64,000 nucleotides of DNA from Aureococcus anophagefferens. Lineage: Eukaryota > Sar > Pelagophyceae > Pelagomonadales > Pelagomonadaceae. The DNA is taken from positions 583,513 through 647,512 of the forward strand of contig NW_008705568.1 of the NCBI RefSeq assembly GCF_000186865.1. Reading direction: 5' to 3'. Positions 29,221 through 39,600 of this stretch are shown here, one piece after another. Under the pieces are notes generated by a model. The model was not told where the DNA came from. It searched no databases and was given only the letters and a program-made list of their open reading frames with translations. How positions within the stretch are numbered: position 1 is the stretch's first letter; every line of letters starts with the position of its first letter. Position numbers and translations under genes: made by a program.

Positions 29221-29973
29221 ACAACGTGAAGCTATCCGAGCGCATTCGTCGGCTGCCGATGCTTCGTCAACTGGTTGGACGTCCCGCGCTCCGCGAATCT
29301 GCAGCGATGTGCAACGATCCCAGCAGCTTTGAGGTCCGCAAACATATGGACGAGGCACCTGCGAAGACGCGACATCCGGACGATTGTGAGGCGATGCAAA
29401 CGGACCGCTTCAGGGGGTGGGACGAGGCGCGGCAGCTTCCCCTGACCCGATTTTGAGTCAAATTCGAGCCACAGAGCGTCGGGAATCGTTCGTCATGAGG
29501 GCGATCAGATGCGTTCGCGGCAGCTTTCCGGCTCGAGTCGATTGGATCGAGATCACCTCATCGACTCCGAGAGGCGCGAGCGTCGCGAATGCCACGGCGC
29601 TGACCGCGGAACGCATGTTCCGAGCTGGCAGCGCAGTCCTTGCCGAGCCAGTCGAGAAGGACAATCGAGGGGATGTCACCTCGCACTCTCGCTGCCAGCT
29701 CGACCCCTGGTACGAGGTTGCCCCCCCATCGACCGCCGTTCACCGTCAATGGCCGTTCTCGTCATCCATGGGCTGCCCCGACGCGAGCTAAGTTGGTCGC
29801 CTTCGACCGATGGCGTTTCCCGAGCGATTCGCTGCGGGCCCCGAGGCGCGGCACGGTCCACAGATCGAGCGCAGCGCCAAATCTTAGAATCGCTGCATCG
29901 ATGCACGAGCAGAAAGCGTTGTGCAGGACGGCTGAACTCGCGGCTGGCAACCGTTGGCCTTCATCGTGGCTTC
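29217..29973. other. Interior of the inverted pair, no assignable gene
   Basis: About 750 bp of moderate GC content between the two arms. Several frames stay open for 60-140 codons on each strand, but none shows a domain, targeting signal or composition that would support coding. It may be the body of an unrecognised repeat or mobile element. Confidence 0.45.
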
Positions 29974-29998
29974 ATGTTATTTTTAATTTCAATGGCTG
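29970..29998. repeat. Inverted repeat, right arm
   Basis: Reverse complement of the arm at 29190-29220 (ATGTTATTTTTAATTTCAAT), covering the start of the tiny ORF at 29974. Confidence 0.8.
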
Positions 29999-30069
29999 CT
30001 GTTGCTTTGGCGCTTGGAGGCATGCTCGCGCGCTCCGTGGCGCCGTTTCGCCGACGCGAGCTGTCCTAG
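29974..30069 (+). CDS. Tiny ORF with a hydrophobic start, right copy of an inverted pair
   Basis: A 31-aa open frame, MLFLISMAAVALALGGMLAR followed by SVAPFRRRELS. It shares MLFLISMA and a similar hydrophobic run with the ORF at 29079-29216 on the opposite strand. The two tails differ, so selection for the start, or recent duplication of the arms, are both possible. Confidence 0.35.
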   Translation: MLFLISMAAVALALGGMLARSVAPFRRRELS

Positions 30070-30224
30070 ATTAACCTTTGTGAGGGGGGACCGGCGTCCT
30101 CGGATGAGCTAACTGAGTGCGTCACGACGCTCTCCTTGAATGCGCTAGTGCTCTAGGCGAGCTCTCGAGGCTCACCCGGTGCGGCAGCTCGTTCTAATCG
30201 GGAGATAGACCATCGCGCACTTCG

Positions 30225-30548
30225 ATGGGCTGCAGCCAGAGCGTCGAAACAGAAGAAGACAGACGGCAGAAAAATCTAAAATACCTCGACGACCTCAAAA
30301 AGGAGGAGGAAAAGCAAGCGGCGAGCGACGCCAAGGCGGTGGCCAAGTGCATGAAAACTCGCGACAAAGACGACCCGTACCCGAACGAGGCGTCACGCGC
30401 CGCGGACCTGGCCGCGCAGACCGCGGGCATCATCGCGGCGCGGGAGGCGCGGAGGCAACAAGAAGCCCAGCGCAAGCTTGCCAAGACGCGCGTAGGCAAG
30501 GGCAAGACCGAACCGAACTACTGGGATCTAATGGGGCAAGTTCGATAG
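30225..30548 (+). CDS. Small N-terminally lipidated coiled-coil protein
   Basis: A 107-aa protein beginning MGCSQS: Gly2 with Ser6 fits N-myristoylation, and Cys3 fits palmitoylation, so the protein should sit on the cytosolic face of a membrane. The rest is charged and helical (EEDRRQKNLKYLDDLKKEEE, IIAAREARRQQEAQRKLAK) with a conserved-looking end TEPNYWDLMGQVR. No enzyme motif. It is the first clear gene to the right of the odd 28.5-30.2 kb segment and has lower GC content than the following genes. Confidence 0.65.
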   Translation: MGCSQSVETEEDRRQKNLKYLDDLKKEEEKQAASDAKAVAKCMKTRDKDDPYPNEASRAADLAAQTAGIIAAREARRQQEAQRKLAKTRVGKGKTEPNYWDLMGQVR

Positions 30549-30700
30549 GCCCAGCCAGGCGACAGCCTTCCTAACGAAGGTGACATCCCGGCGCCTCAGG
30601 TTGGAATTGCCATCTCATTTCCCCTCACAAAAACCCGAAGTGGCAAAAGGAGTGGCAAAAGCAAGCCGCGCGTCGCAGTGCATCAGCCTCGCACGCCGCC

Positions 30701-31807
30701 ATGGAGTCCGTCGTCGCGTCCCTGACGGACCCGGAGCGTCCGACGTTCCTCCACGGCATGACGCCGCCGCTGGACAGCACGTCCGTGGGCGACGCGCAGG
30801 TCATCGCGGACAAGTTCATCGCGCGGTCGCGGAACCTCGCGAGCGACGGCTTCATCGTCTACGACATCCAGGACGAGCCGAGCCGGTCGGGCGCGTCGCG
30901 GCCCTTCCCCTTCCGCCAGCTCATGGACTCGAGCACCTACGCCGCGCTCGTGTCGCGGTCGAGCGGCAAGCCCTGCGTCGTCTACAAGTGCTGCGACGAC
31001 GAAAACTTCGAGCAGTGGCTCGAAACGGCCGCGGACCAGCACGGCCACGACGCCATCAACGTCGTCGGCCGCCCCTCCGCCGACGCGCCGCCCAAGGGCC
31101 CGTCGATGCGCGAGGCCATGGCCTTGGTCAACGCCTCGAAGGCCGCCTTCGGCTGCGTCTGCATCCCCGAGCGCCACACGGACGACTACGCGAAGAGCCG
31201 GGGCAAGGCCGCGCCGGGCGAGCACGAGAACATGCTCCGCAAGCACAAAGCGGGCGCGCAATGGTTCATCTCCCAGGCGGTCTACGACGCGGGGCCGACG
31301 ATCCGGCTCCTGCGCGACTACGGCGCCGCGTGCCGGGCCCGGGGCCTGGCGCCGCGCAAGGTCGTGCTCACCTTCGCGCCCTGCGGCCGCGCGAAGACCA
31401 TGGTCTTCCTCAAGTGGCTCGGCGTCCGCGTGCCCGAGGACGCGGAGAAGCGCATCCTGGACGCGGAGTCGCCCGTCGACGAGTCGGTGACTTTGCTCTG
31501 CGAGCTCTTCTCGGAGATCCTCGACAAGACGCGCGGCTGCGGCGTGCCCCTCGGCGTCTCCGTGGAGAGCGTGTCCATCTTCAAGAAGGAGATCGAGGCC
31601 GTCCACGACCTCTTCCGCAAGACGCAGGCCATCGCGCTCGACCACCGCGGCAAGGCCTGGAAGGTCACGTGGTCCGAGGCGAGCGCCGCGCCCGCGGCAC
31701 CCGCGCCCGCGGCCGCGCCGGCGGCGTCCCCCGCCGTCGCGCTCGCCGCGGCCGCGCTCGCCGTCTCCGTCGCCTGCCTCCTCATCGTCGTCGCGAAGCT
31801 CCCCTAG
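30701..31807 (+). CDS. Methylenetetrahydrofolate-reductase-like protein with a C-terminal membrane anchor
   Basis: A 368-aa protein with the MTHFR-type TIM barrel. Near the N-terminus TFLHGMTPPLDSTS is followed by SDGFIVYDIQDEPSRSG, which resembles the barrel's substrate and FAD-binding strands. KPCVVYKCCDDENFEQWL and FGCVCIPERH follow. EHENMLRKHKAGAQWFISQA matches the family pattern His-x5-Lys-x2-Ala-Gly-Ala-x-Phe-x-x-Gln. After an Ala/Pro linker the last 30 residues are a membrane span (VALAAAALAVSVACLLIVVA) with KLP at the very end, a tail-anchor arrangement. Classical MTHFR is soluble, so this is probably a divergent folate or flavin enzyme at a membrane. Catalytic residues cannot be confirmed by eye. 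Confidence 0.68.
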   Translation: MESVVASLTDPERPTFLHGMTPPLDSTSVGDAQVIADKFIARSRNLASDGFIVYDIQDEPSRSGASRPFPFRQLMDSSTYAALVSRSSGKPCVVYKCCDDENFEQWLETAADQHGHDAINVVGRPSADAPPKGPSMREAMALVNASKAAFGCVCIPERHTDDYAKSRGKAAPGEHENMLRKHKAGAQWFISQAVYDAGPTIRLLRDYGAACRARGLAPRKVVLTFAPCGRAKTMVFLKWLGVRVPEDAEKRILDAESPVDESVTLLCELFSEILDKTRGCGVPLGVSVESVSIFKKEIEAVHDLFRKTQAIALDHRGKAWKVTWSEASAAPAAPAPAAAPAASPAVALAAAALAVSVACLLIVVAKLP

Positions 31808-31844
31808 GAAACCTCCCATCGTAATCTGTAAGCTACCCCTCCTC

Positions 31845-32828
31845 CTACTCCGCGGGCGCCTGGCCGCCCTTGGTGTAGGGCGACCAGGGCGGAATCCCGT
31901 CGCCGTAGTCCCGCTTCCGCGGCGCCGGGGGCGGCGGTGGCCGGGCCGACTGGGGCGGCGGCGCGGCGAAGGCGATGGACGAGTGGAACTCGAAGCCGTC
32001 GCCGCGGCGCTTCCGCACGGGCGGCCGCCGCGGCGGCCCGTCCGCGGGCTTGGGCCGGCGGCCCGCGCGGAGGCCGTCCGTCTCGACGAACTGGTCGCGC
32101 GTGACGACGCCGCCGCGGAGCGAGCCCTCCCCGCCGCAGACAGCGTTGCCGCCGCGCTCCTTGAGGGGCACCTCGGGCGCCTCGCGGCGGTGGCTCCGGG
32201 GGAAGAGCTCCTCGCGGGACGCCGCGGCCGCGCCAGGCGCGTGGCCGGCCAGCGCCGCGGCGACGCGGCCGCTGCCGAAGCTCACGCGCTGGCAGATTTT
32301 GGCGTCGCCGAGGCCGCCGCGCGCCTTGGAGGTCGGGGCCGGCGCGGCGACGCGCTTCTTCGCGTGGAAGTCGGGCGCGGGCGGCTTCGGCGTTTCGCCG
32401 GCGGACCCGGACGCGTCGGCGATGGCCGTGCGGATGCCCTGGCCGCTCCGTTTCGGCGGCGGCGGCGGCGGCGGCGGCGCGCGCGACGGCCTCGGCGGCT
32501 CGAGCGCCTGCACGGACTCGGCCGCCGCGCCGACGAGGTCGCTCGCCCGCTGGCCGCCGGCGAAGACGAGCGACTTGGCGCGCGTCGGCGACGTCGGCAG
32601 GCGCCGCTTCTCCGGCCGGTGCGCCGCCGCCGCGGGCCGCGGATACGCCGGGACGCCGTGGACGCAGCGGCCGCACATCTCGAGGACGCGGCGGCTGCAG
32701 CGCATGTTCCTGAGCGTCTCCTCGGCGCGGTCCCAACTTACCAGCTCGCCCGACGCGCCGTTGACGACGACGGCGTTGCTCGGCGGGCCGTGGTGCGGAT
32801 AGAGGCCCGCCGTGCCTACGCGCCACAT
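31845..32828 (-). CDS. Disordered Pro/Arg-rich protein of unknown function
   Basis: A 327-aa protein with a folded-looking start (NAVVVNGASGELVSWDRAEE, TLRNMRCSRRVLEMCGRC) and a long low-complexity remainder. It has a run of eight prolines and two proline-rich stretches (SRAPPPPPPPPKRSG, SARPPPPPAPRKRDYGD), typical SH3- or profilin-binding sequences. No enzyme or membrane motif. It ends 37 bp from the convergent MTHFR-like gene. The ATG at 32828 was chosen because the upstream sequence in frame looks non-coding. Confidence 0.55.
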   Translation of the reverse strand: MWRVGTAGLYPHHGPPSNAVVVNGASGELVSWDRAEETLRNMRCSRRVLEMCGRCVHGVPAYPRPAAAAHRPEKRRLPTSPTRAKSLVFAGGQRASDLVGAAAESVQALEPPRPSRAPPPPPPPPKRSGQGIRTAIADASGSAGETPKPPAPDFHAKKRVAAPAPTSKARGGLGDAKICQRVSFGSGRVAAALAGHAPGAAAASREELFPRSHRREAPEVPLKERGGNAVCGGEGSLRGGVVTRDQFVETDGLRAGRRPKPADGPPRRPPVRKRRGDGFEFHSSIAFAAPPPQSARPPPPPAPRKRDYGDGIPPWSPYTKGGQAPAE

Positions 32829-32998
32829 CGCGCTGGGGACGGCGCTGGTGCTGCAGAGCGCGACGGCGCTGGCGCCTGAGAGCGCGTCCGTTTCGGGCTG
32901 CCCTCTCGAACGGACCGATCGCGACCTTGATGTCGGCACCGTCGGCTTTTTGCTGTACAACTTGCTCGTTACCTCGCCCGCCCGCCGCCGCCTACCGC

Positions 32999-33430
32999 CT
33001 ATCGGTAGTCGAGGACCTCGATGCGGTCGCTCTTCTCCTTGATCTGGGCCTCGAGCGCGTCGATCTGCGCCTTGAACTGGCCGAAGACGCGCGAGATCTC
33101 GCCCTGGTCGCCGAGCGAGAGCGCGTCGTAGATCTGGACGCCCATGGCCTGCGCGAAAACATCGGTCGCCGGTCCAGCGCGGCGCGCGCGCGCGGCTGGC
33201 TCCGCGGCGGGCGCGCGCGGCTGGCTCCGCGGAAGGCGCGCGCCTCGGAGACGGAGCTTTCCGCGGCGGACGTTTCCTCTCGGACGCGGCCGCGGCGCCT
33301 TCTTCGCGCCAGTCACCTTGCTCTGGAGGATCTGGATCTCGGCCTGCAGCTTGGTCTTCTCGGCGGCGACGCTCGCCCGCCGCCCGGCATCCTTCGCGCC
33401 GGCGCTGATCTTCGACCACATGTCGCTCAT
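32999..33430 (-). CDS. Small conserved-type coiled-coil protein, probably with one GC-AG intron
   Basis: Two well-formed helical blocks, MSDMWSKISAGAKDAGRRAS to ILQSKVTGAKKA and MGVQIYDALSLGDQGEISRV to KEKSDRIEVLDYR, are separated by a Pro/Arg-rich stretch that looks like translated intron. Splicing 33149-33298 (150 bp, donor GC, acceptor GCGCAG) joins them in frame to give a 93-aa protein; a GT donor at 33316 is an alternative. Similar short coiled-coil proteins with a 'Gly-Val-x-x-Tyr-Asp' centre exist in other stramenopiles as far as I recall. Role unknown. Since the intron is a multiple of three, unspliced reading would also stay open. Confidence 0.55.
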   Translation of the reverse strand: MSDMWSKISAGAKDAGRRASVAAEKTKLQAEIQILQSKVTGAKKAPRPRPRGNVRRGKLRLRGARLPRSQPRAPAAEPAARARRAGPATDVFAQAMGVQIYDALSLGDQGEISRVFGQFKAQIDALEAQIKEKSDRIEVLDYR

Positions 33431-33663
33431 GGTTTTCGACCTGTGGTTGGTGGCATCGCGGCCGCGCGGTCGTCGCGCGAGATGCGGCCGCGCGAAGCAA
33501 CGTATGCGCGCGCTCGCGAAGGGATGCGCGCGCGCAAATGTGCGCGCAGACGCGGTGTTGCGCGCCACACGCGATCGATCGATGCGGCCGCGTCGGTCCT
33601 CTGATCGAGTCGATTCGACCTGCCGGGGCCCGACCCGCGCGGCGCCCAACACACCCGACGCGC

Positions 33664-36600
33664 TTACCGCACGGCGTGGAACCCCTCGAGCACGGGCTTC
33701 GCCGAGAGGCCGTCGAAGGCGAGGTCGCGGGCGGAAACGCGCGGCGGCGCGACGACGCGGGACCCTCGTCGCAGCGCGGACGAGTCCGGCGTCCGCGGCG
33801 CGCCGTCGGGCCCGGGCGGGCCCGGCGCGTCGGTCTCGCGCCGCCGCGCGACCATGGCCAGCGAGTGGCGCGACGCGCGCGAGATCACGGACTCGCGCTT
33901 CGGAGCGGCGGTCGTGGGCGGGTCGGGCCGCGCGGGCGGTTTCGCGCCGTCCGGGGCCAGCACCGCGGCGCTCGGGATGCGGATGGCGCCGCCCTTGGCC
34001 GCCTCGGGCGCCGCCGCCGCCTTGGACCGCGGCGGCGCGGCGGCCGTCGGCACGCGCGCGAGCGACGCCTTGGGCGTCAACGGCGGCGCGCCGGACGACG
34101 CCGTCGAGTGGTGCTCCGTGATGGACCCGAGGGCGCGGCTCGGCTCCGCGGGCGGCGTCCGGCTCCGCGACGACGCGCGCGAGCGCCGCGGCGACGGCGA
34201 CCGGGACGAGGCCCGCCCCGGGGACGACGGCCGCCCCGCGGACGACGGCCGCGGGAACGCGCCGGGCGGCGGCGACGGCGACCGGCTCGAGCTCCGCGAC
34301 GGCCGCAGCGTGCCCCGCGGCGACGGCGACCGGGACGACGCGCGGCCCTTGGGCGACGACGGCCGCGGCGGCGACGACGACGACGCGCGCCCCGGCGACG
34401 ACGCGCGGCCCGCGGACGACGGCCGCGCCGGCGACGGCGACCGCTGCGTCGTGCGGGACGACGACCGCACGGTGCCCCGCGGCGTCGACGACCGCACGGT
34501 GCCCCGCGGCGTCGACGACCGCACGGTGCCGCGCGGCGACGGCGACCGGGAGCCACTCGCGCGGAGCACCGTGCCGCGCGACGCGGGCCGCTTCGTCCTG
34601 CGCCGCTCGCCCGGGAGCTTCGTCGACCGGCGGCCCGGCGACTTGCTGCCGGCGCCGGCGTTGCGCGTCTTCCGCCGCCGGCCCCGGCCGCCGCCGTCGT
34701 GCGGGAGCGTCGTCGGCCGCCGCTCTACGCGGCTCAGCCGCGCGGTGCGCCGCCGGTCGCCCGGCGACGGCGACGGCGAGCCCGCCGGCGGCTCCCGGAG
34801 CCGCTTCGGCCCCGTCGCGACGCGCCGCGGCGGCACGACGGACCGCGGCGGCGGCCCGTCCTCCTGGAGCTTGAGCAGGTTCACCTTCTTGAGCGCGTCG
34901 CCCGCGCGGCCGACGTCGGACTTGCGCGGCGTGCCCACGACGGCCTGCTTCTCGGCCTGGAGCTGCTGGAGCTTGAGGACGGGCGACGCGACGACCTTGC
35001 CGCCGCCCGTGCGGAACGAGTTCGGCGGCGGCGTCCGCGAGCCGACCATGCTGATCCGCGACTTCCGCGCCTCGCGGTAGCCGTGCTCCAGATTCGTGTC
35101 CATGGACAGGAGCATGGACCGCCGGATCTTGGGCCGCTCCGTCTTGTTGAGCCACGTCGACCGCTGGTCCTTCGTGAGGTACTGCTTGAGCTTCACGTTC
35201 TTGGAACCCGCGGAGAACTCGCCGTTGGAGGTCACCGCTAGATTCTGCACCATGTAGGGCAGCATGAGCTCGAGCTTGTAGCCCAGCAGCGTCGCCGGGT
35301 CCGCGTTCCACGCGAGGAGCTCCGCGGCCTTGGTTTTGGCGTCGTGGTCGCCGGCCTCGTACAGCCGCGAGATCTTCTCGAAGAAGTCCGTGACCGAGTG
35401 CGCGCGCGCCTCGTGCATGGCCTCGACGGCGGGCACGAGGGCCTTGTCCACGGCGCGGCACACCGCCTCGAGAAAGGTCGTATACGTCAGCGTCGTGAAC
35501 TTGTGGCGGTCGCCGGCCTCGTCGACGAAGCGCATGCGCGCCTGCACGAAGACCAACCGCGCGTCGTGGCGCGAGATCTCGGAGATGAGCATGCCCGTCG
35601 TCTCCATGAAGATCATCCACTCGCGCAGCCCGAAGTTCGTGCGGCCCATGAGCGGGTTGATGTTGCCCAGCGCGGACCAGACGGCCTTGAGGACCCGTTG
35701 ATGCCGCAAAAGCGCCTGGTCGACCTCGTAGTTGTACAACCGCTTCGTCCGGTACGCGTCGCCGTCGGCGATGGCGTCCGGGGCGAGCTTCGAGAAGTGC
35801 TCTAAGCGTAGCCGGTCCAGGGGCTCCTGCAACGACGCGACGGACACGGAGCCGCCCGCGGCGACGACGCCCGAGTGCCGCGCCTCGAGCTGGTACTTCT
35901 CGTTGGCGATGCGCAGGATGGCCTCGACCATCTCGTGGCGCATCAAGGAATTGTCGTCGTTGACCGCGCTCACCTTGGAGTCCACGGAGCCCTTGATCTC
36001 GACGTTGACCTGGACGAAGACGCGCGTCGCGACCTCCGGATTGAAGTGGTGGTCGTCGAAGAGCCGCGCGTCGTTGCAGAGCCGCAGGAAGGCGATCTGC
36101 GACATGTCGAAGGGGTCGTCGTTGGCGTCCGCGACGGCGTAGTGCTCGACGGCGCTCATCATCATCACGTAGAGGCGGCTCAGGGCGCCCGAGAGCGCGT
36201 CCTCGATGGACCGGAGCGGCACGCGGTCGTCGTTGCCCGACATCTTCCGCAGCAGGTGCTTGAAGCGCGGCACGGCGTTCAGCAGCTTCAGGTCCGCCTT
36301 GAGCATGCGCTTCAGCAGGCGCCCGTGGTTCAACAGACCGCGCGCGTCGGACTCCTTGAGCCGCGGCGCCCAGATGGACGCCTCGGCGCTCCACGGCGGC
36401 CGCGCGGGCTCGCCGGGCTTCGGGCCGTCGCCCTCGACGGCCGGCGCGTCGCGCCTGCGGACGATGACCACGGGGTAGACCCGGGGCAGCTCGCCGAAGG
36501 GGACGACGCCGTGCTGCAAAAGGAGGTTCGTCGTCACGAGGTGCGCCATGTAGTGGCGCGTCATCACGGGCGACTCCGGCGCCAGCGGCAGCGGCAGCAC

Positions 36601-39600
36601 GGAGGGGTCGAGGCGCATGATCTCCGCGGGCCGCGGCGGCGCCAACAGGCCACGCCGCCGGTCCACCAAATTCGGCTGGAGCCAGTCGCGCGGCTGCGCC
36701 ATCGTGGGCCAGGGGCCGACCTTGACGACCTCGGACGTGATGCGCGAGCTGTAGTAGACGTGGTAGGGCGTCGTGCGCCGCGGCGCGTGGTCCTCGATCT
36801 CGATCGTCCTTTCTCGGCCGTAGTCGAGGTCGTCCTTGCGCTTGTCGCCGCGCGCCCTGTCGCGCTGCGCGGGATCCGCGAGGTCGAAGGTCTTGCGGAA
36901 GGGCGCGTCGCCGACGCGCGACCCCGGCACCTTCTTCCAGACGAAGCAGCGCGTCTCGTGCTGGGGCTCCGTGAGGTTGCGGTACCGCTGCTTGACGGCC
37001 AATTTGGCCTTTTGTTTATCGGTCGTCGGGAAGAAGAAGGTGTTCCGCGCGCCGCCGGGCTCGAGCGCCAGCTCCAGGAGCCCGCCGGGCGCGGGCGCGC
37101 TGCGGTCCAGGGACGGCGCCCAGCGGTCGTCGCCGCGCTCCGTCGCGTCCGACTCCGCGAGCGCGCCCGCCGGTCCGATGCGGTGCGACCCGCGCGCCGC
37201 GACCGTCGGGGGCCGGTCCGGGGGCGCGGACCGCGTCGCCTCGAGCATGTCGCGGATCTGGCGCGGCGTCGACGGCGTGTGGGGCCGCTCCCGGGACACG
37301 AGCGCCGCCTGGTCGACGAGCTTCCCGTCGACGTCGTCGCGCCGCCGCCGCTGGTCGAGGCCCGCGGGGCTCTTGCGCAGCTTCGGCTTCGACGGCTGCT
37401 CGATGTCCTTCGCGAAGGCGGACTTGACGCAGGAGTTGCGCGGGTTGAACGTGCGCTCCGTGAAGTTGAGCGCCATGGGCTCGTCGGCGTAGAACGCGTC
37501 CTTCGTGACCGGCGCGTTCCACAGGCTCTGGAGCGGCTTCCGGAGGGCCGCCTTGACCGCGTGGAGCTCCTCGGGCTCGAGGTCGCGGTGGACCCGCGCC
37601 TTCAAGTTGCGCGTGACGACGCGCGCGACGTCGAAGGTCGACTGTTCGAGCGACGACCGCAGCAAGTCCTCTTCGAGGCCCGGTAACGCGTCCGTCCAGC
37701 CGCGGCGCACGTCCGGCTGGCGGCCCGAGCCGTGGCCCTTGCGCTCGAGGAGCCGGATGGACTGGTCGTCCCGGAAGAGCTCCTTCGGCTCCTTGTAGGC
37801 CGCGGCCTCTCGCGCCAGTAACCGGGCGTACATCATCGCCTGGCACGTCGGCTCGCGCGCGAGATTCGATAAAATGGACACGCAGACCTCCCGCGTCGGC
37901 GCGGGCTCGCCGGCGTCGTTGGCGACCTCGAGGAGCGTGTCGAGCGTCCGCTCCGCGACGGCGGCGGCGGCGGTTTTGTCCGTCGACAGGTTGAGCAGCA
38001 CCAGAAGCGTCGTGAAGCGGAGCTCCAGACCGCGCGCGCCCGCCGCGAGCTCCCGGAGGCGGTCCATGGCCCGGGCCGCGATGGCCCGGCGCGGCGCCTT
38101 CTTCTCGCTCGAGATCTTCTGGAGCGCGTAGAGCGCCGCGCGCACCGTCGCGCCGTTGCGGCTCCGGTGGAGCGCGCCGCAGACGAGGTCGACGAGCGAC
38201 GGCGGCGCCGCGGCGCCGCCGTCCGTTTGCGGCTTCGACGCCTTGTGGCGCTGCAGCGCCTCGAGGTGGCCCGGCGACTCCGTCGCGAGGCGCAGCAGCA
38301 GCCACGTCGCCGCCGCGGAGACCCAGCCGTCGATCGTGCCGCAGTCCTCCAGGTCGTCTTTGTCGCCGACGCGCCGCTCCGCGCGCGGGCTCCGCGAGAG
38401 GCGGTCCAGCGGGACGACGATGCCCCGGGGGAGCGACGCGAGCGCGGCCGTCGCGCACTGCCACATGACGTCGAGCGTCATGGCCCGCGGCACGCCCATG
38501 GCCGCCTCCCGGTCGCCCGCGCGCCGCATCAGAATCTCCAGCGCCGCGCCCTTGAGCTCGCCCCGCAGCACAAAGTCCGACGCGCCCGACGCGCAGCCCC
38601 GGCCCAGCCGCCGCAAAGCGATGCACGCGATCTCGACGATGCCGTGCTTCACCTGTGCCGGAAACAACCAGTGGAACGCCCCGTCCAGCAAAAACTTCAA
38701 ACCTCTCTAGCTCGGTCACATCGAAGTCGATTCGACTGATTTTTGGACGGATCGTTTTCTCTCGGCGAGTTCCTTTCAGGCAGTGGAGAAATGATGTCGA
38801 AGTCGTGCAAAAAACATGCATATTGAAGTCGTGTTGAATATTTTTGTTTCCTGCCCCGCGCTTCACCTCCGCGTCCGGGCCGCCGCCGTCGCCGAGGTGC
38901 TTCGCCGCCTGCGCCGCGGCGCCCGCGAGCAGCGGGAGGCACCCCGCGACGACCAGCGCGTCGCAGACGCTCTCCTCGTCGTCGTCGAGGCCCTCCATGT
39001 CCGCCTCGGCGTCGCTCTCCGAGCCGTCGTCGCCGCCGGCGCTCCGCGCGTCCGCGGCGTCGTCGTCGCTGTCCTCGCCGCCGTCCTCGTCGCTGCAGGA
39101 CGTCACGAGGTGCATCAAAGCCAGCAGCGTCTCCCAGAGCACGTAGGCGTCGTAGCCAAAGTCCACGGGCGCGCGGATGACCTCCTCCGTGACGACCAAG
39201 GTCGCCGTTCTCTGGAGCGCGCGCGCGAGGCCCGGCGTCCACCGCGTCACCTCCTCCCTAATCTCCGTGATGGACCCGAGGCGGCCGAAGCGCCCCGGCA
39301 CCGTCGACGAGGTGAAGGCGCGGCCCGCGGCCTCCTCGGCGTCCTCGCCGGAGACCCACGCGCGCCGCCTGTGTGGAAATCGACCAGTGGAACGCCCTGT
39401 CCAGCAAAAACTTCAAACCTCTCTAGCTCGGCCAAATCGAAGTCGATTCGGCTGATTTTTGGACGAATCGATCGCTCTCGTCGAGTTCTCGAAGCACAGC
39501 GCATGTGCTCGTGCCAAAACATTCGAATGCGCTCAAATTGAAGTCGATGTGAAGATTTGATTCCCACACAGCGCGCCGCGTCGCCGCGTGAGACACGGCC

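Noticed and set aside
33538..38739. Long open frames on the plus strand opposite the armadillo gene
   Set aside because: They are Arg/Gly/Ala-rich shadows caused by high GC content. The minus strand shows folded, family-like sequence and exact introner joins.
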